Assembly: GCA_965530755.1 (NCBI GenBank)
Contig: CBESNA010000001.1
Span: 88,625 to 152,624, forward strand
Direction of reading: 5' to 3'
Length of the DNA stretch: 64,000 bases
DNA from: SZUA-35 sp965530755
Lineage (GTDB): Bacteria; Actinomycetota; Acidimicrobiia; Acidimicrobiales; SZUA-35
Part shown: piece by piece, positions 8,534-16,774 of the stretch
How the letters are laid out: each line of letters starts with the position of its first letter
How positions within the stretch are numbered: the first letter of the stretch is position 1
Position numbers and translations under genes: made by a program
The notes under the pieces: generated by a model
Told to the model about the DNA's origin: nothing
The model's input: the letters and a program-made list of their open reading frames with translations, nothing else
Databases searched by the model: none

Positions 8534-9301
8534 TCAGCCTTCGGCTCCGGAATGATCTTCTTCTTCGTGGAAGTCGCGCTCGCCGACAGCGGCGCCAACA
8601 ATGCCGCCCGCCAAGATGGCGAGGGCACCGAGCGCAACGATGCCATTGACCGCGTTGCGCTTGAGGTTCACCTTCGACATCAGCACCGCAGCACCGAAGA
8701 CGAAGACTGTGAAGACCGTTCCGGCGACCGTCGCTCCGGTCTTGGATGCAGCAAGGAACACCCGGCTGACACCAACCGCCACGGTCGCGATGCCGAGCAT
8801 CGAGAGCAGTGGAAGCTCCAAGGGACCCAGCACTCGGCTGCGGACGACTCGGTTGACGTCGGGATCTCCGGTGGCGCGATCGGCCCAGGCCTGAACTCCC
8901 CACATCAGCGCTGTGACGACGAGGACGGCGATGCCGAGGATGTAGAAGACGGGGCTGAGGGCGAGACCGATGATGAGCGCTGCGACGCCGAACCCGGCAA
9001 TCGGGCTCCAGTAGGACGGGTCGGCTGGCTGCTGGACGACCGGCACCGTTGGCACGCCGGCCCGGGCTGCCATGACCTCGGCATCACCGTCACGCACGAG
9101 AACGCTGAGAAAGCCGAGCAGACCGAGTGACACGGCAGCGAAGATCAGCACCGAGTAGCCAAGGTGATCGCCGACGCCACCCTTGTAGCCCGCGCTGATG
9201 ACACCGACCGGCCCCCCGCCGGTGACGAGGCCATAGGCGACGGCGCCGATCAGCGCCCCTGCCATCAAAGCGAGAAAGAACTTGGAACCCCAGGTGAACA
9301 T
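8534..9301 (-). CDS. Seven-helix membrane protein of the oxidase operon, function unknown
   Basis: A 255-residue protein with about seven predicted membrane helices and a charged, His-containing C-terminus (GERDFHEEEDHSG). I do not recognise a family. It lies between ctaC and the subunit III-like gene, 6 bases downstream of the latter, so it is cotranscribed with the inactive subunit I-like/III-like pair. It may be an accessory subunit or an assembly factor of the oxidase; this is inferred from position only. Confidence 0.6.
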   Translation of the reverse strand: MFTWGSKFFLALMAGALIGAVAYGLVTGGGPVGVISAGYKGGVGDHLGYSVLIFAAVSLGLLGFLSVLVRDGDAEVMAARAGVPTVPVVQQPADPSYWSPIAGFGVAALIIGLALSPVFYILGIAVLVVTALMWGVQAWADRATGDPDVNRVVRSRVLGPLELPLLSMLGIATVAVGVSRVFLAASKTGATVAGTVFTVFVFGAAVLMSKVNLKRNAVNGIVALGALAILAGGIVGAAVGERDFHEEEDHSGAEG

Positions 9302-9307
9302 GACGAC

Positions 9308-9946
9308 CTACTTGGTGATGTAGATGGTGAACCACACCACCATGTACAGGAAGACGGTGACGTACCAGAACATGGCGGCCGAATAGACGCCTTCGCGATC
9401 CTTGGCGCTGTACTCGCCGCCGAGGGCTCGAAGGGTCATGACTGCAACGAACGCCATGGCGGCACCCAGAATGGCGAGGTGGGTGCCGATCACTCCGTAG
9501 ATCAGCGGACCTCGGAGGTCGTCGGCGATGCCGATGCCCATGATCGTGAGGAGATAGCCGGTCTGGGCAATGACCGCGAACCCCATGAGGAGAACCAAGC
9601 CGAGCGCAACGTAGGCCATCGCTCGATCCCCACGGCCGAGCGACGAGATCGCCCAGATCATGATGAGGACCGAGAACACCATCGTGATGGCCATCATGTT
9701 GGGCTGCGTGAGCGGGATCGTGACGCCGCTCGGCAGCCACACCTCCCCGGATGCGAGCACGCCTGCCCGAGTTCGGGTGTAGATGCCGATCAGACCGGCC
9801 ATGAGCATGATGACTGCGGCGGAAGCGAACCCGGTTCCGAGCAACAACAGGCGGGGACGGGCCGGCGCAGCTGGTGCGACTGCGCCAGGGATCGTGTCAC
9901 GAACGCTGACATCGACGCCACCGGCCGGTGTGAGTGCGGTGCTCAT
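9308..9946 (-). CDS. Cytochrome c oxidase subunit III-like protein (second copy, divergent)
   Basis: A 212-residue protein with five predicted helices. The last helix (GVYSAAMFWYVTVFLYMVVWFTIY) aligns with the final subunit III helix of CtaE, but the YWHFVD core is changed to FWYVTV. It has no His-rich tail. Its ATG overlaps the stop of the subunit I-like gene as TGATG, so the two products are coupled, mirroring the normal I-III pair. I infer that it partners the ligand-depleted subunit I paralogue. Confidence 0.7.
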   Translation of the reverse strand: MSTALTPAGGVDVSVRDTIPGAVAPAAPARPRLLLLGTGFASAAVIMLMAGLIGIYTRTRAGVLASGEVWLPSGVTIPLTQPNMMAITMVFSVLIMIWAISSLGRGDRAMAYVALGLVLLMGFAVIAQTGYLLTIMGIGIADDLRGPLIYGVIGTHLAILGAAMAFVAVMTLRALGGEYSAKDREGVYSAAMFWYVTVFLYMVVWFTIYITK

Positions 9947-11628
9947 CAGGCAACCTCTCCGTCGCTCGATGCGTCGCCATCTCGCTCGGCGAGCGCCATG
10001 TCGAGCATGGGAAGCGCCGAGGTCACCACCGGCGCATCGGCGAAGTTGTTGGCGATCGGGGGCGACGTCGTTGCCCATTCGAGGGTGGCACCGGTCCACG
10101 GTTCGGCGGCGGTACCGACTCTGCCGGCGACGACGCCCAGGACGTTCAACAGGAACAGTGCGACGCCGCCGGCCACGAGTGCGACGCCAACGGTGCTGAT
10201 CACGTTCATGAGTTCCACGGTGCTGTCGCCTGCCGAGTCAACCGCTGGAAACCCGGGCTGGTCGAGGAATCCGGCCACGACGTTGCCGGTGCCCCATGCC
10301 AGGGTGCCTGCGGCGACGGCCAGCACTTCGAGGAAGCCGAGTCGGTCGTCAAGAGTGCGGCCCCAGATCTTGTGGCCCCAGTGGTGGACCGCCGAGATGA
10401 GTCCGAGGATTACGGCTCCGATCACGAAGCCCCTCACACCCCAGTGGAACGAGGTGCCGAACAGATCCATCGAGAAATCGATCTGCTCATCCCCGATGTC
10501 CTCGACGAAGCCGAGGGCGGGATCCACCACACCGAGCACGGCAACGGCGGCGCCAGCAAGAAGGAGCACCCCACCGAGCAAGGAACCGGCCAGAGGGGTG
10601 TTGATCTTTGGCTTGCCCTTCATCATGGATTCCCCGGTCAGGGCCAGAATCAGCAGGATCGGCAGCACACACGCCAGGGTCGCAACGACCAGCACGCCGT
10701 TGTCGAACGCCAATGGGCGGCCTCGCCAGGCGAAGCTGAGCATGTCGGCGCCATAGGCCAGGAAGCCGAAGAGGCCGATCACGGCGAGCAGGGTCTTGTG
10801 GAATCGGGCCGGGCGGCCGGTGTGGACACCGATGATGTCGACGGCCATGGCGAGCACGGGAACAGCCACGAAGTAGAGGGCCGGAACGAGGTTGATCGAA
10901 TCGGCGACGCCGACGAGCACCGTGCGATCCGCCTTTTCCGGGAAGAAGCCGTAGCGAACGTCGAGGTATGCGATGACGAGTTCGGACAGCAGGATCGGAA
11001 GGGCGAGGATGGCACCGGTGGCGAAGACCAAGAAGCCCCAGCTGCTGGCCGGGACGTCCTCGAGCGCCATTCCAGTGGCTCGGGCGCCGAGCACGGTGGT
11101 CGCAATGCAAACGAGCGCCCACAGGAGGGCGGCGACCACGACGCCGAGAGCGAGGGTCCAGAGCACGACGTAGTCGACCCGGCCGCCGGCTGGACCGCCG
11201 TTCATGATGTACGCGAGGACGAGGACGATCACTCCGAGGAACCAGGTCCAGAAGGCCGCCGCTGCACCACGTGGGAAGGCGAGGCTCGACGCCCCGACCT
11301 GGAGCGGCACGATGTAGGTGGCGATGCCGACCAACAACGGCACAACGCCGGCGAAGAGCAGGAGGTCGCGGCCCAGCGACCAGAACTGGGTGAGTTGATT
11401 GCCGTCGTTGGCGATGGCGAATCCGGAGAGATCAGCGATCTCGGCCGTTGCCACGAGCTCCAACGCGAGCCCGGCGATGAGGAACAGAATGCCGCTCCCG
11501 ATCCAGAGTCGTCCGATGGTCTTGTGATCTCCGGTTCCGAGAACAGCGTCGACAGTGGGCATTGTGGCCGCCTCGACGACGGCAGCCGGCTCGGCTTCGA
11601 TGTCGGGGCGTGTTTCGGTCAGAGCCAT
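9946..11628 (-). CDS. Heme-copper oxidase subunit I paralogue lacking five of six metal-ligand histidines
   Basis: A 560-residue polytopic protein alignable with CtaD from the PLQVGA motif (108-113) to the C-terminal PW-x3-T-x-EW segment (510-518). Equivalents of the ligands are Gly86 (heme a), Val248 (CuB; HPEVY reads VPALY), Ala294 and Asp295 (CuB His pair) and Ser393 (heme a3). Only His395 (second heme a ligand) and Tyr252 remain. It therefore cannot form the oxygen-reducing centre. It heads the operon before a subunit III-like gene. An intact frame and good helices argue for a maintained structural or regulatory role rather than decay. ATG 11628 is preferred; the open frame upstream lacks homology. 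Confidence 0.8.
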   Translation of the reverse strand: MALTETRPDIEAEPAAVVEAATMPTVDAVLGTGDHKTIGRLWIGSGILFLIAGLALELVATAEIADLSGFAIANDGNQLTQFWSLGRDLLLFAGVVPLLVGIATYIVPLQVGASSLAFPRGAAAAFWTWFLGVIVLVLAYIMNGGPAGGRVDYVVLWTLALGVVVAALLWALVCIATTVLGARATGMALEDVPASSWGFLVFATGAILALPILLSELVIAYLDVRYGFFPEKADRTVLVGVADSINLVPALYFVAVPVLAMAVDIIGVHTGRPARFHKTLLAVIGLFGFLAYGADMLSFAWRGRPLAFDNGVLVVATLACVLPILLILALTGESMMKGKPKINTPLAGSLLGGVLLLAGAAVAVLGVVDPALGFVEDIGDEQIDFSMDLFGTSFHWGVRGFVIGAVILGLISAVHHWGHKIWGRTLDDRLGFLEVLAVAAGTLAWGTGNVVAGFLDQPGFPAVDSAGDSTVELMNVISTVGVALVAGGVALFLLNVLGVVAGRVGTAAEPWTGATLEWATTSPPIANNFADAPVVTSALPMLDMALAERDGDASSDGEVA

Positions 11629-11794
11629 GAAAGCGGGGACCTCATCGGCGATTGGTGGATCTGGCGGTGAATCGGGGCAGTGAAGCACAGCGCTGCAACG
11701 CGAGCGCGGAGCCGTGACGACGTCGGCACGCAGGGTGCCAACAGGCGCACAGCGCCGCCGTACTGTAACCGCCTTCGTCGCCACAATGAAATGT

Positions 11795-12799
11795 TCACAC
11801 GCCCCAGCCAACGAGCTGATCGATGGCGACCGCGCCAAAGAGAACGGTGAGGTGCGTAATCGAGAACGTGAAATACTTGATCGCCCGCTTCTCGAGAAGC
11901 TCGGCATCGGGTTCGAGGACCATCTGGAGGGCCCGTCCGGAGAACATTGCTCCGATGCCGATCGCGGCAGCGAGGTAGATCCAGCCCATGTCGGCGGCCG
12001 GCCACAGCCAGAGGCTCACGGCCCAAACGGCGAGCGAGTAAACGAAGATCTGGCGAGCGGTCGAGCGCTGACCGTCGACGACCGGCATCATCGGCACGCT
12101 CGCTGCCGCATAGTCGTCCGAATAGCGGATGGCGAGCGCCCAGAAGTGGGGTGGTGTCCACAAGAAGACGATCAGGAACAGGATCACGGCCGGCAGTTCG
12201 ACGGTGTTCGTGATCGACGACCACCCGATGAGGGCCGGCATGGCGCCGGCAGCACCACCGATCACGATGTTCTGCTTCGATGTGCGCTTGAGCCAGAGCG
12301 TGTAAACAAAGACGTAGAAGAGACAGGCGGCGACGGCGAGCAAGGCCGACAGCAGATTGACGAAGGCCCAGAGCCAGAAGAAGGCGACGATCTCCAGTCC
12401 CACGGCGAACACGAGCGCCTCGGTCGGCTGGATCTCCCCGGTCACCAACGGGCGGTTCTTGGTCCGTTCCATCTCGCCGTCGATGTCGCGATCGACGTAC
12501 ATGTTGATGGCGTTGGCGCCGCCTGCAGCGAAGGTCCCACCGAGCACGGTGGCAACGATGAGCCACAGGGACGGCATGCCTCGCTCGGCCAGGATCATCG
12601 TGGGCACGGTCGACACCAGGAGCAGCTCGATGATGCGCGGCTTGGTGAGCGCGATGAACGAGCTGGTACGCGATCGAGCGCTCAGAGCGGTGACTGCCAC
12701 AACGGCGAGGGTAGCCACGAGAGGTCCTCGGCCGGAAGTCTCGGGGGAAGTCCGCGCAGATTTCCCATTCCGGATGCCCACCTCGCCGCTCCGTGACAT
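11795..12799 (-). CDS. ctaB: Protoheme IX farnesyltransferase (heme O synthase)
   Basis: A UbiA-family membrane prenyltransferase that turns heme b into heme O, the precursor of heme A. It has NMYVDRDIDGEMERTKNRP (first Asp-rich motif) and YSDDYAAASVPMMPV (second), with about nine helices. From ATG 12799 it has 334 residues. GTG 12718 would give 307, closer to the usual size, and would free the 12-bp gap to ctaA for promoters, so the start is uncertain. It works with divergent ctaA and the oxidase genes downstream. Confidence 0.92.
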   Translation of the reverse strand: MSRSGEVGIRNGKSARTSPETSGRGPLVATLAVVAVTALSARSRTSSFIALTKPRIIELLLVSTVPTMILAERGMPSLWLIVATVLGGTFAAGGANAINMYVDRDIDGEMERTKNRPLVTGEIQPTEALVFAVGLEIVAFFWLWAFVNLLSALLAVAACLFYVFVYTLWLKRTSKQNIVIGGAAGAMPALIGWSSITNTVELPAVILFLIVFLWTPPHFWALAIRYSDDYAAASVPMMPVVDGQRSTARQIFVYSLAVWAVSLWLWPAADMGWIYLAAAIGIGAMFSGRALQMVLEPDAELLEKRAIKYFTFSITHLTVLFGAVAIDQLVGWGV

Positions 12800-12811
12800 A
12801 GCTTTTGACCC

Positions 12812-13741
12812 ATGGGTTCGACGAGCGAGACTTCGACCGGCGGCGTCTCCCCGTCCTTCTATCGCAAGGTGGTTGTCGCTGCGGGTGTCCTGCTCACGCT
12901 GATCGTGTTCACCGGGGCATTGGTCCGGCTCACCGACTCCGGCCTCGGCTGCGAGGACTGGCCGACGTGCAGCCAGGAGAGGATCGCGCCCGAATGGGGG
13001 TTCCATCCCTGGATCGAGTTCGGCAATCGGCTGCTGTCCGGCGTGGTCGGCGTCGGGGTCGGCGCCGCCGTACTGACCGCCTACAGGCGCACACCGCGAA
13101 GGCCAGACCTCATCCGCTGGGCCTGGTATCTCGTCGCCGGGGTCGTCGCCCAGATCGTGCTGGGCGGGGTCACGGTCCGCCTCGATCTGCACCCTTTGCT
13201 GGTGAGCGCACACTTCCTGCTCTCGATGATCCTGCTGTGGAACGCGATGGTGTTGCTGGCCAAGGCTCGTGGTGACGCCGGCCCGCCGACTGCGAATGTG
13301 CCGGCCGGCATGATCAGACACAGTCGAGCCATCGTCGGTGCATCCGTCGTACTGCTCGTGGCCGGAACCGTGGTGACCGGTACCGGGCCCAACAGTGGCG
13401 ACTTTCGTGCCAACCGCCTCAACTTCTCACTGACTGACGTGTCCAGGGTGCATGCCCTTGCCGCGTGGGTCACGCTCGGCCTGTTGGTCTGGCTGGCCGT
13501 CCGGATGCAACGGGCCGGCATCGCCCCGCTCGCCCTCCGGGCGCCGATCGCGGTGGCCGTCGCTCAGGGTGGGCTCGGCTATCTCCAATACAGCCTCGGT
13601 GTCCCGCCGGTTCTGGTCATGCTGCACGTCATCGGCGCCGTCACCTTCTTCTTGCTGATCCTGCACATGCACCTCGGCTGGTTCGATCGACCGACCGGGG
13701 TCCCGATGCGGGCTCGAGCACAGGATCTCGTCCATGGCTGA
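12812..13741 (+). CDS. ctaA: Heme A synthase (CtaA/Cox15)
   Basis: A 309-residue membrane protein with about eight helices that oxidises heme O to heme A. It has the extracytoplasmic GLGCEDWPTC cysteine pair and heme-ligand histidines in VSAHFLLS, RVHALAAW and MLHVIGAV. The first position often occupied by His reads IEFGNRLL here, a form I recall from actinobacterial members. ATG 12812 follows TAGCTT by 7 bases, suggesting a leaderless message. It overlaps clpS by 8 bases, though the functions are unrelated. Confidence 0.92.
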   Translation: MGSTSETSTGGVSPSFYRKVVVAAGVLLTLIVFTGALVRLTDSGLGCEDWPTCSQERIAPEWGFHPWIEFGNRLLSGVVGVGVGAAVLTAYRRTPRRPDLIRWAWYLVAGVVAQIVLGGVTVRLDLHPLLVSAHFLLSMILLWNAMVLLAKARGDAGPPTANVPAGMIRHSRAIVGASVVLLVAGTVVTGTGPNSGDFRANRLNFSLTDVSRVHALAAWVTLGLLVWLAVRMQRAGIAPLALRAPIAVAVAQGGLGYLQYSLGVPPVLVMLHVIGAVTFFLLILHMHLGWFDRPTGVPMRARAQDLVHG

Positions 13742-14033
13742 CCCGATCCTGCCGGAGGGTGAGGTCGAAGCCGAAGGCGACGTTCTCGTCGCGACTGATC
13801 TGCCGTGGCAGGTGATCGTCTGGAACGACCCGATCAACACGACCTTCTACGTCACGTTCGTGTTCCAGAAGCTGTTCGGCTACACGAAACAGAAGGCGGA
13901 GCGCCTCATGCTCGACGTCCACGAGAAGGGCCGAGCCATCGTCTCATCGGGCGATCGAACCGAGGCCGAAGCCGACGTCCACCGCCTCCATCACCACGGC
14001 CTGTGGGCGACGATGGAGCAACAGACCACATGA
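13734..14033 (+). CDS. clpS: ATP-dependent Clp protease adaptor ClpS
   Basis: A 99-residue adaptor that delivers N-end-rule substrates to ClpC/ClpA-ClpP. The core WQVIVWNDPINTTFYVTFVF carries the Asn-Asp pair that binds the N-terminal residue. The KAERLMLDVHEKGRAIV helix and the later histidines are also typical. The short acidic N-terminus is the disordered extension. Its stop overlaps the next start as ATGA. Confidence 0.93.
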   Translation: MADPILPEGEVEAEGDVLVATDLPWQVIVWNDPINTTFYVTFVFQKLFGYTKQKAERLMLDVHEKGRAIVSSGDRTEAEADVHRLHHHGLWATMEQQTT

Positions 14034-14521
14034 TCTTCCGCAACCGAGCCGTCAAGCGACGGAGCGACGGCACTTTCGTCCAGTCGTTCCATCGCAGCAT
14101 TCCTGAGCTACTCGTCGACCTCGGCGGACAGCTCGAGGACGTCCTCGACTCCGATGATCCCGATCTCAGACGACTGTTCCCCACGGCCTACCCTGACGAC
14201 CCCGAGAAGGACGCCGGTTATCAGATCCTCGCACGGTCCGAGTTGAGCGACGCCCGCCGCATCGCAGTGGCCACCGTGCGGCGAACGCACGACAACGAGG
14301 TGCTCACCGAGGACGAGCTCACCGACTGGATGGCGCTCACGAACGATCTCCGCCTCGTGATCGGGACCAAGCTCGATGTTGGCGAAGACGACTCGTACGC
14401 CGACCTCGATCCGGACGATCCCCGACTTCCGATCCTCGAGATCTACCACGTGCTCGGATCCGTACTCCACGAGATCGTGGAGGCATTGAGCGACGCGCTT
14501 CCCGAACCAACGGGCGACTGA
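14030..14521 (+). CDS. DUF2017 family protein
   Basis: A 163-residue acidic, soluble protein of the DUF2017 family, commonly found directly after clpS in actinobacteria. Function is unknown. The start ATG overlaps the clpS stop, so expression is coupled and a role in ClpS-linked proteolysis is plausible. No catalytic motif is visible. It converges with degV, with a 32-bp gap. Confidence 0.8.
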   Translation: MIFRNRAVKRRSDGTFVQSFHRSIPELLVDLGGQLEDVLDSDDPDLRRLFPTAYPDDPEKDAGYQILARSELSDARRIAVATVRRTHDNEVLTEDELTDWMALTNDLRLVIGTKLDVGEDDSYADLDPDDPRLPILEIYHVLGSVLHEIVEALSDALPEPTGD

Positions 14522-14553
14522 GTGGTCGAAACTGACCGGTCGGAACTGGCCGG

Positions 14554-15417
14554 TCAGACGGGAAACACGAACGCGCCCACGGTTGCGGGACCGGTGTGAA
14601 CCGCGATGGACGGGCCGACCCGATAGTCGACGAGATCGACGACACTCGGTTCCGCCAACAGGCGGTTGCGGAAGGCCGTCGTGACGTCATCGACCTGCGG
14701 TCCCGCTCGCCCCACCGCCACCGTCACAGGCTCCCCCGTCACGACGAGCGCGCCGACCATCAGATCGAGAGCCTCAGCGACCGTCCTGGCATTGCCGATG
14801 ACATCCAGACCGGCTGGGCCGGAGGTGAACACCATCACTTCATCGCCTGTCTCGAGATCGACCTGACCGAAGCGGCCGGAGCGGCGGGCCAACTCGAGAC
14901 CGTCGATCACGAAGACAGACGACGTGCGAGCGGCACGATCGAGTGCGGCTTCACCCGCTTGGTCCAAGCCGGCGCCGTCACCGATGGCACCGGCAGCAGC
15001 CCACAGCGCACAGGAGATCCCGAACGATGCCGCTCCCGAGTCGATCACCGAGACTGCGACGTCAGCGTGTCGCGTCATGATCGTTCGTGCCGCGACCTCG
15101 GCGCTGTTCACCGCGCCGGAGTAGACCGACCCGACGAGGATCGCGAGGACAGAATCTGCCCCGTCGGCGACTGCCTCCTCGAACGCGGCGACGAAGGCTG
15201 CGGCGCTCGGCTGCGTAGTAGCGACCTCGGGAGCGCTGTGCCCCGACTGTTCGGCAGCCCGCAGTAACTCGTAGAAGCCATCGGCGGTGATGTCGACACC
15301 TTCGCGGTGATCGGTCCCGTCGATGGTCACGGTCACCGGGACGACGCGGGCCGAGAAGCGGGCCGCCAGTTCCGGCGAGAGCTGCGATGAGGAGTCCGTC
15401 ACGAGGGCGATGCTCAT
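14554..15417 (-). CDS. DegV family fatty-acid-binding protein
   Basis: A 287-residue DegV protein: MSIALVTDSSSQL at the N-terminus and a PSAAAFVAAFEEAVADGADSVLAI core. Members bind fatty acids and act as FakB subunits that present them to the kinase FakA; no fakA is visible here. It overlaps the stop of plsY as ATGA, so it is cotranscribed with phospholipid synthesis, which fits a lipid-handling role. The family assignment is firm; the exact ligand is not known. Confidence 0.85.
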   Translation of the reverse strand: MSIALVTDSSSQLSPELAARFSARVVPVTVTIDGTDHREGVDITADGFYELLRAAEQSGHSAPEVATTQPSAAAFVAAFEEAVADGADSVLAILVGSVYSGAVNSAEVAARTIMTRHADVAVSVIDSGAASFGISCALWAAAGAIGDGAGLDQAGEAALDRAARTSSVFVIDGLELARRSGRFGQVDLETGDEVMVFTSGPAGLDVIGNARTVAEALDLMVGALVVTGEPVTVAVGRAGPQVDDVTTAFRNRLLAEPSVVDLVDYRVGPSIAVHTGPATVGAFVFPV

Positions 15418-16031
15418 GGCGCGCGCCGAGCTGCGTCGAGGAAGCGCCCTCGGATGACGAGCGACGAGGTGAGTGCAGCGAGAGGAAGCGACACCGACGG
15501 CGTCGAACCCCAGGCGTTCGGCAACTGACGCCGCCACCACACTGCCGCGCCGGCAATCCAAGCCGCCGACGAGACGGTCGTCGCTGCGAAGGCCCGCTGC
15601 TTCCAGCCGGGGAGTGCTGCCGTCGCCACTGCGACTGCGAGGTCGAGCGGGAAGTAGGCGGGAAAGGTGGCCAGCACCTGGCCGACGCTCGTCGCCACGC
15701 CCTTGCCGCCGCGAGCATCGCTCCACACGGGATGACAGTGTCCGACCACAGCCGCAGTGGCGGCCACGTCGGCACCGACGGAACCGGCGAGTCGTTGCCC
15801 GATACGCCCGGCGGCGGCACCCTTGGCGATGTCAGCGACCAACGTCACGAGGCCGGCCGTCGGCCCGATGGTCGACGCGACGTTGGCGGCGCCAGGGTTG
15901 CCGGACCCCGCCAGACGAGGATCGGGCCCGCCCATCGACCGACTCACCAGGTCGGCGCTCGGAAAGGTCCCGAGGAGATATCCAAGCGACGCCGCAGCCC
16001 CCGTTCTGAGAAGCGCGGGCCTGACGATCAC
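15414..16031 (-). CDS. plsY: Acyl-phosphate:glycerol-3-phosphate acyltransferase
   Basis: A 205-residue membrane enzyme that makes lysophosphatidate from acyl-phosphate and glycerol-3-phosphate. Conserved loops are GSGNPGAANV, the DIAKGAAA segment and ARGGKGVATS. GTG 16031 (VIVRPALL...) gives the usual length. The frame is open for another 49 codons upstream, but this overlaps tRNA-Glu and has no homology. It is coupled to degV. Confidence 0.88.
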   Translation of the reverse strand: MIVRPALLRTGAAASLGYLLGTFPSADLVSRSMGGPDPRLAGSGNPGAANVASTIGPTAGLVTLVADIAKGAAAGRIGQRLAGSVGADVAATAAVVGHCHPVWSDARGGKGVATSVGQVLATFPAYFPLDLAVAVATAALPGWKQRAFAATTVSSAAWIAGAAVWWRRQLPNAWGSTPSVSLPLAALTSSLVIRGRFLDAARRAP

Positions 16032-16080
16032 GAGGCGGACTGTAGCCCTCGACCGCAGGCAGCCCGGATCGCCCCACTTC

Positions 16081-16107
16081 CCCGTTGGACGAAGGCCCGT
16101 TGGACGA
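16081..16107. repeat. 12-bp direct repeat before tRNA-Glu
   Basis: CCCGTTGGACGA occurs at 16081-16092 and 16096-16107. The second copy contains the TTGGAC that may be the -35 box of the tRNA-Glu promoter. It also lies 50-76 bp upstream of plsY on the other strand, so it could be a shared regulatory site. Confidence 0.5.
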
Positions 16108-16127
16108 CCGATCAGCAGTGCTAGATT
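16100..16127 (+). promoter_or_regulatory. Probable sigma-A promoter of tRNA-Glu
   Basis: TTGGAC (16100-16105) and TAGATT (16122-16127) are separated by 16 bases, which resembles a housekeeping promoter. Initiation would fall near 16134, about 37 bases before the mature tRNA. Confidence 0.5.
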
Positions 16128-16170
16128 GATGCAGCCTCGTTTCGGGGTGGAGCATCCTCGGATGTTTCTG

Positions 16171-16243
16171 GCCCCCATCGTTCAGCGGCCTAGGACACTG
16201 CCCTTTCACGGCAGGAACACGGGTTCGAATCCCGTTGGGGGTG
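16171..16243 (+). tRNA. tRNA-Glu (anticodon UUC)
   Basis: A complete 73-base cloverleaf. The acceptor GCCCCCA pairs with TGGGGGT, with a G-U at the first pair. The anticodon loop CTTTCAC gives anticodon TTC, and the T arm carries GGTTCGAAT. The CCA end is not encoded. Confidence 0.95.
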
Positions 16244-16293
16244 CGTTGACATGGACGGGTCGGATTCTTGAAGCAAAAGGATTCACCTGCCCC

Positions 16294-16334
16294 TATAGTC
16301 ACCGGTCTCTCACCACGAGTTCGCTCGTGGAGAG
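16294..16334 (+). promoter_or_regulatory. tRNA-Asp promoter box and tetraloop leader hairpin
   Basis: TATAGT (16294-16299) is a good -10 box. The transcript would start near 16306 and begin with a hairpin: CCACGAG (16313-16319), loop TTCG, CTCGTGG (16324-16330), extended by CTCT/AGAG across a two-base bulge. UUCG tetraloops are exceptionally stable. The hairpin ends 6 bases before the mature tRNA and may set the processing site or protect the 5' end. Confidence 0.55.
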
Positions 16335-16340
16335 TGGCAA

Positions 16341-16415
16341 GGTCCCGTAGTGCAGTCTGGAGTGCACGCCGCCCTGTCAAGGCGGAGGTCGCGAGTTCAA
16401 ATCTCGTCGGGACCG
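16341..16415 (+). tRNA. tRNA-Asp (anticodon GUC)
   Basis: A 75-base cloverleaf. GGTCCCG pairs with CGGGACC. The anticodon stem CCGCC/GGCGG encloses the CTGTCAA loop (anticodon GTC), and the T arm holds AGTTCAAAT. CCA is not encoded. Confidence 0.95.
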
Positions 16416-16438
16416 CGGCAACCCTGCGGGTTGCTTGG

Positions 16439-16588
16439 AGAAATTCGCTCCGCGAATTTCTCTGGGGAACCGGCCAGGGTTGTGAGGGAATCTGTTCGCG
16501 CAGGTTCCCGGGTGAAACGGCTGAAAGTCTGCTTTGCGCAGATCTTCACCGTGACCCAGGTGGAGAAATTCGTCCTGCGAATTTCTCC
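16439..16588 (+). repeat. Two copies of an AGAAATTCG hairpin between tRNA-Asp and tRNA-Phe
   Basis: Hairpin 1 has a 10-bp stem (16439-16448 with 16452-16461). Hairpin 2 has an 11-bp stem (16562-16572 with 16578-16588). Both are built on GAGAAATTCG and its complement, and their loops both begin TCC. Other stems fill the rest of the 209-base spacer, such as GGGCCCC/GGGGCCC at 16599-16614. No T-run follows, so they are not ordinary terminators. If Asp and Phe are cotranscribed, these could be RNase III-like processing signals. Confidence 0.6.
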
Positions 16589-16624
16589 GGTTTGAGGAGG
16601 GCCCCCAGGGGCCCGAGTCAATAC

Positions 16625-16697
16625 GGTCGGGTAGCTCAGTCGGCAGAGCGACCGCCTGAAAAGCGGTAGGTCACCGGATCGACGCCGGTCCCGACCA
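16625..16697 (+). tRNA. tRNA-Phe (anticodon GAA)
   Basis: A 73-base cloverleaf. GGTCGGG pairs with CCCGACC, with discriminator A. The anticodon stem ACCGC/GCGGT has loop CTGAAAA (anticodon GAA). The T loop has GATCGAC in place of the usual TTCGA start. CCA is not encoded. A strong terminator follows within 10 bases. Confidence 0.93.
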
Positions 16698-16703
16698 CAA
16701 CGA

Positions 16704-16742
16704 CCAGGCCGGCGCCCCAAAGGCGCCGGCCTGGAGTCTTTT
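16704..16742 (+). terminator. Intrinsic terminator after tRNA-Phe
   Basis: A perfect 13-bp GC-rich stem (16704-16716 with 16722-16734) with a five-base loop CCAAA is followed by AGTCTTTT. This is the clearest tRNA-cluster terminator in the window. Confidence 0.9.
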
Positions 16743-16774
16743 CCGGCGCCGAGCGGCGTGACTACGCTTCGACC

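Noticed and set aside
9946..11628. The subunit I-like gene as a decaying pseudogene
   Set aside because: The frame is uninterrupted over 560 codons, helices are well formed, and start/stop coupling to the next gene is kept, so loss of ligands looks selective.
9164..11670. Two long plus-strand frames opposite the subunit III-like and subunit I-like genes
   Set aside because: Composition is typical of antisense frames in high-GC DNA, and the minus strand encodes proteins with clear homology and helices.
12797..12814. A bidirectional promoter fully contained in the 12-bp ctaB-ctaA gap
   Set aside because: The gap is too short for two promoters. TAGCTT serves ctaA; ctaB probably starts further in or is transcribed from inside ctaA.
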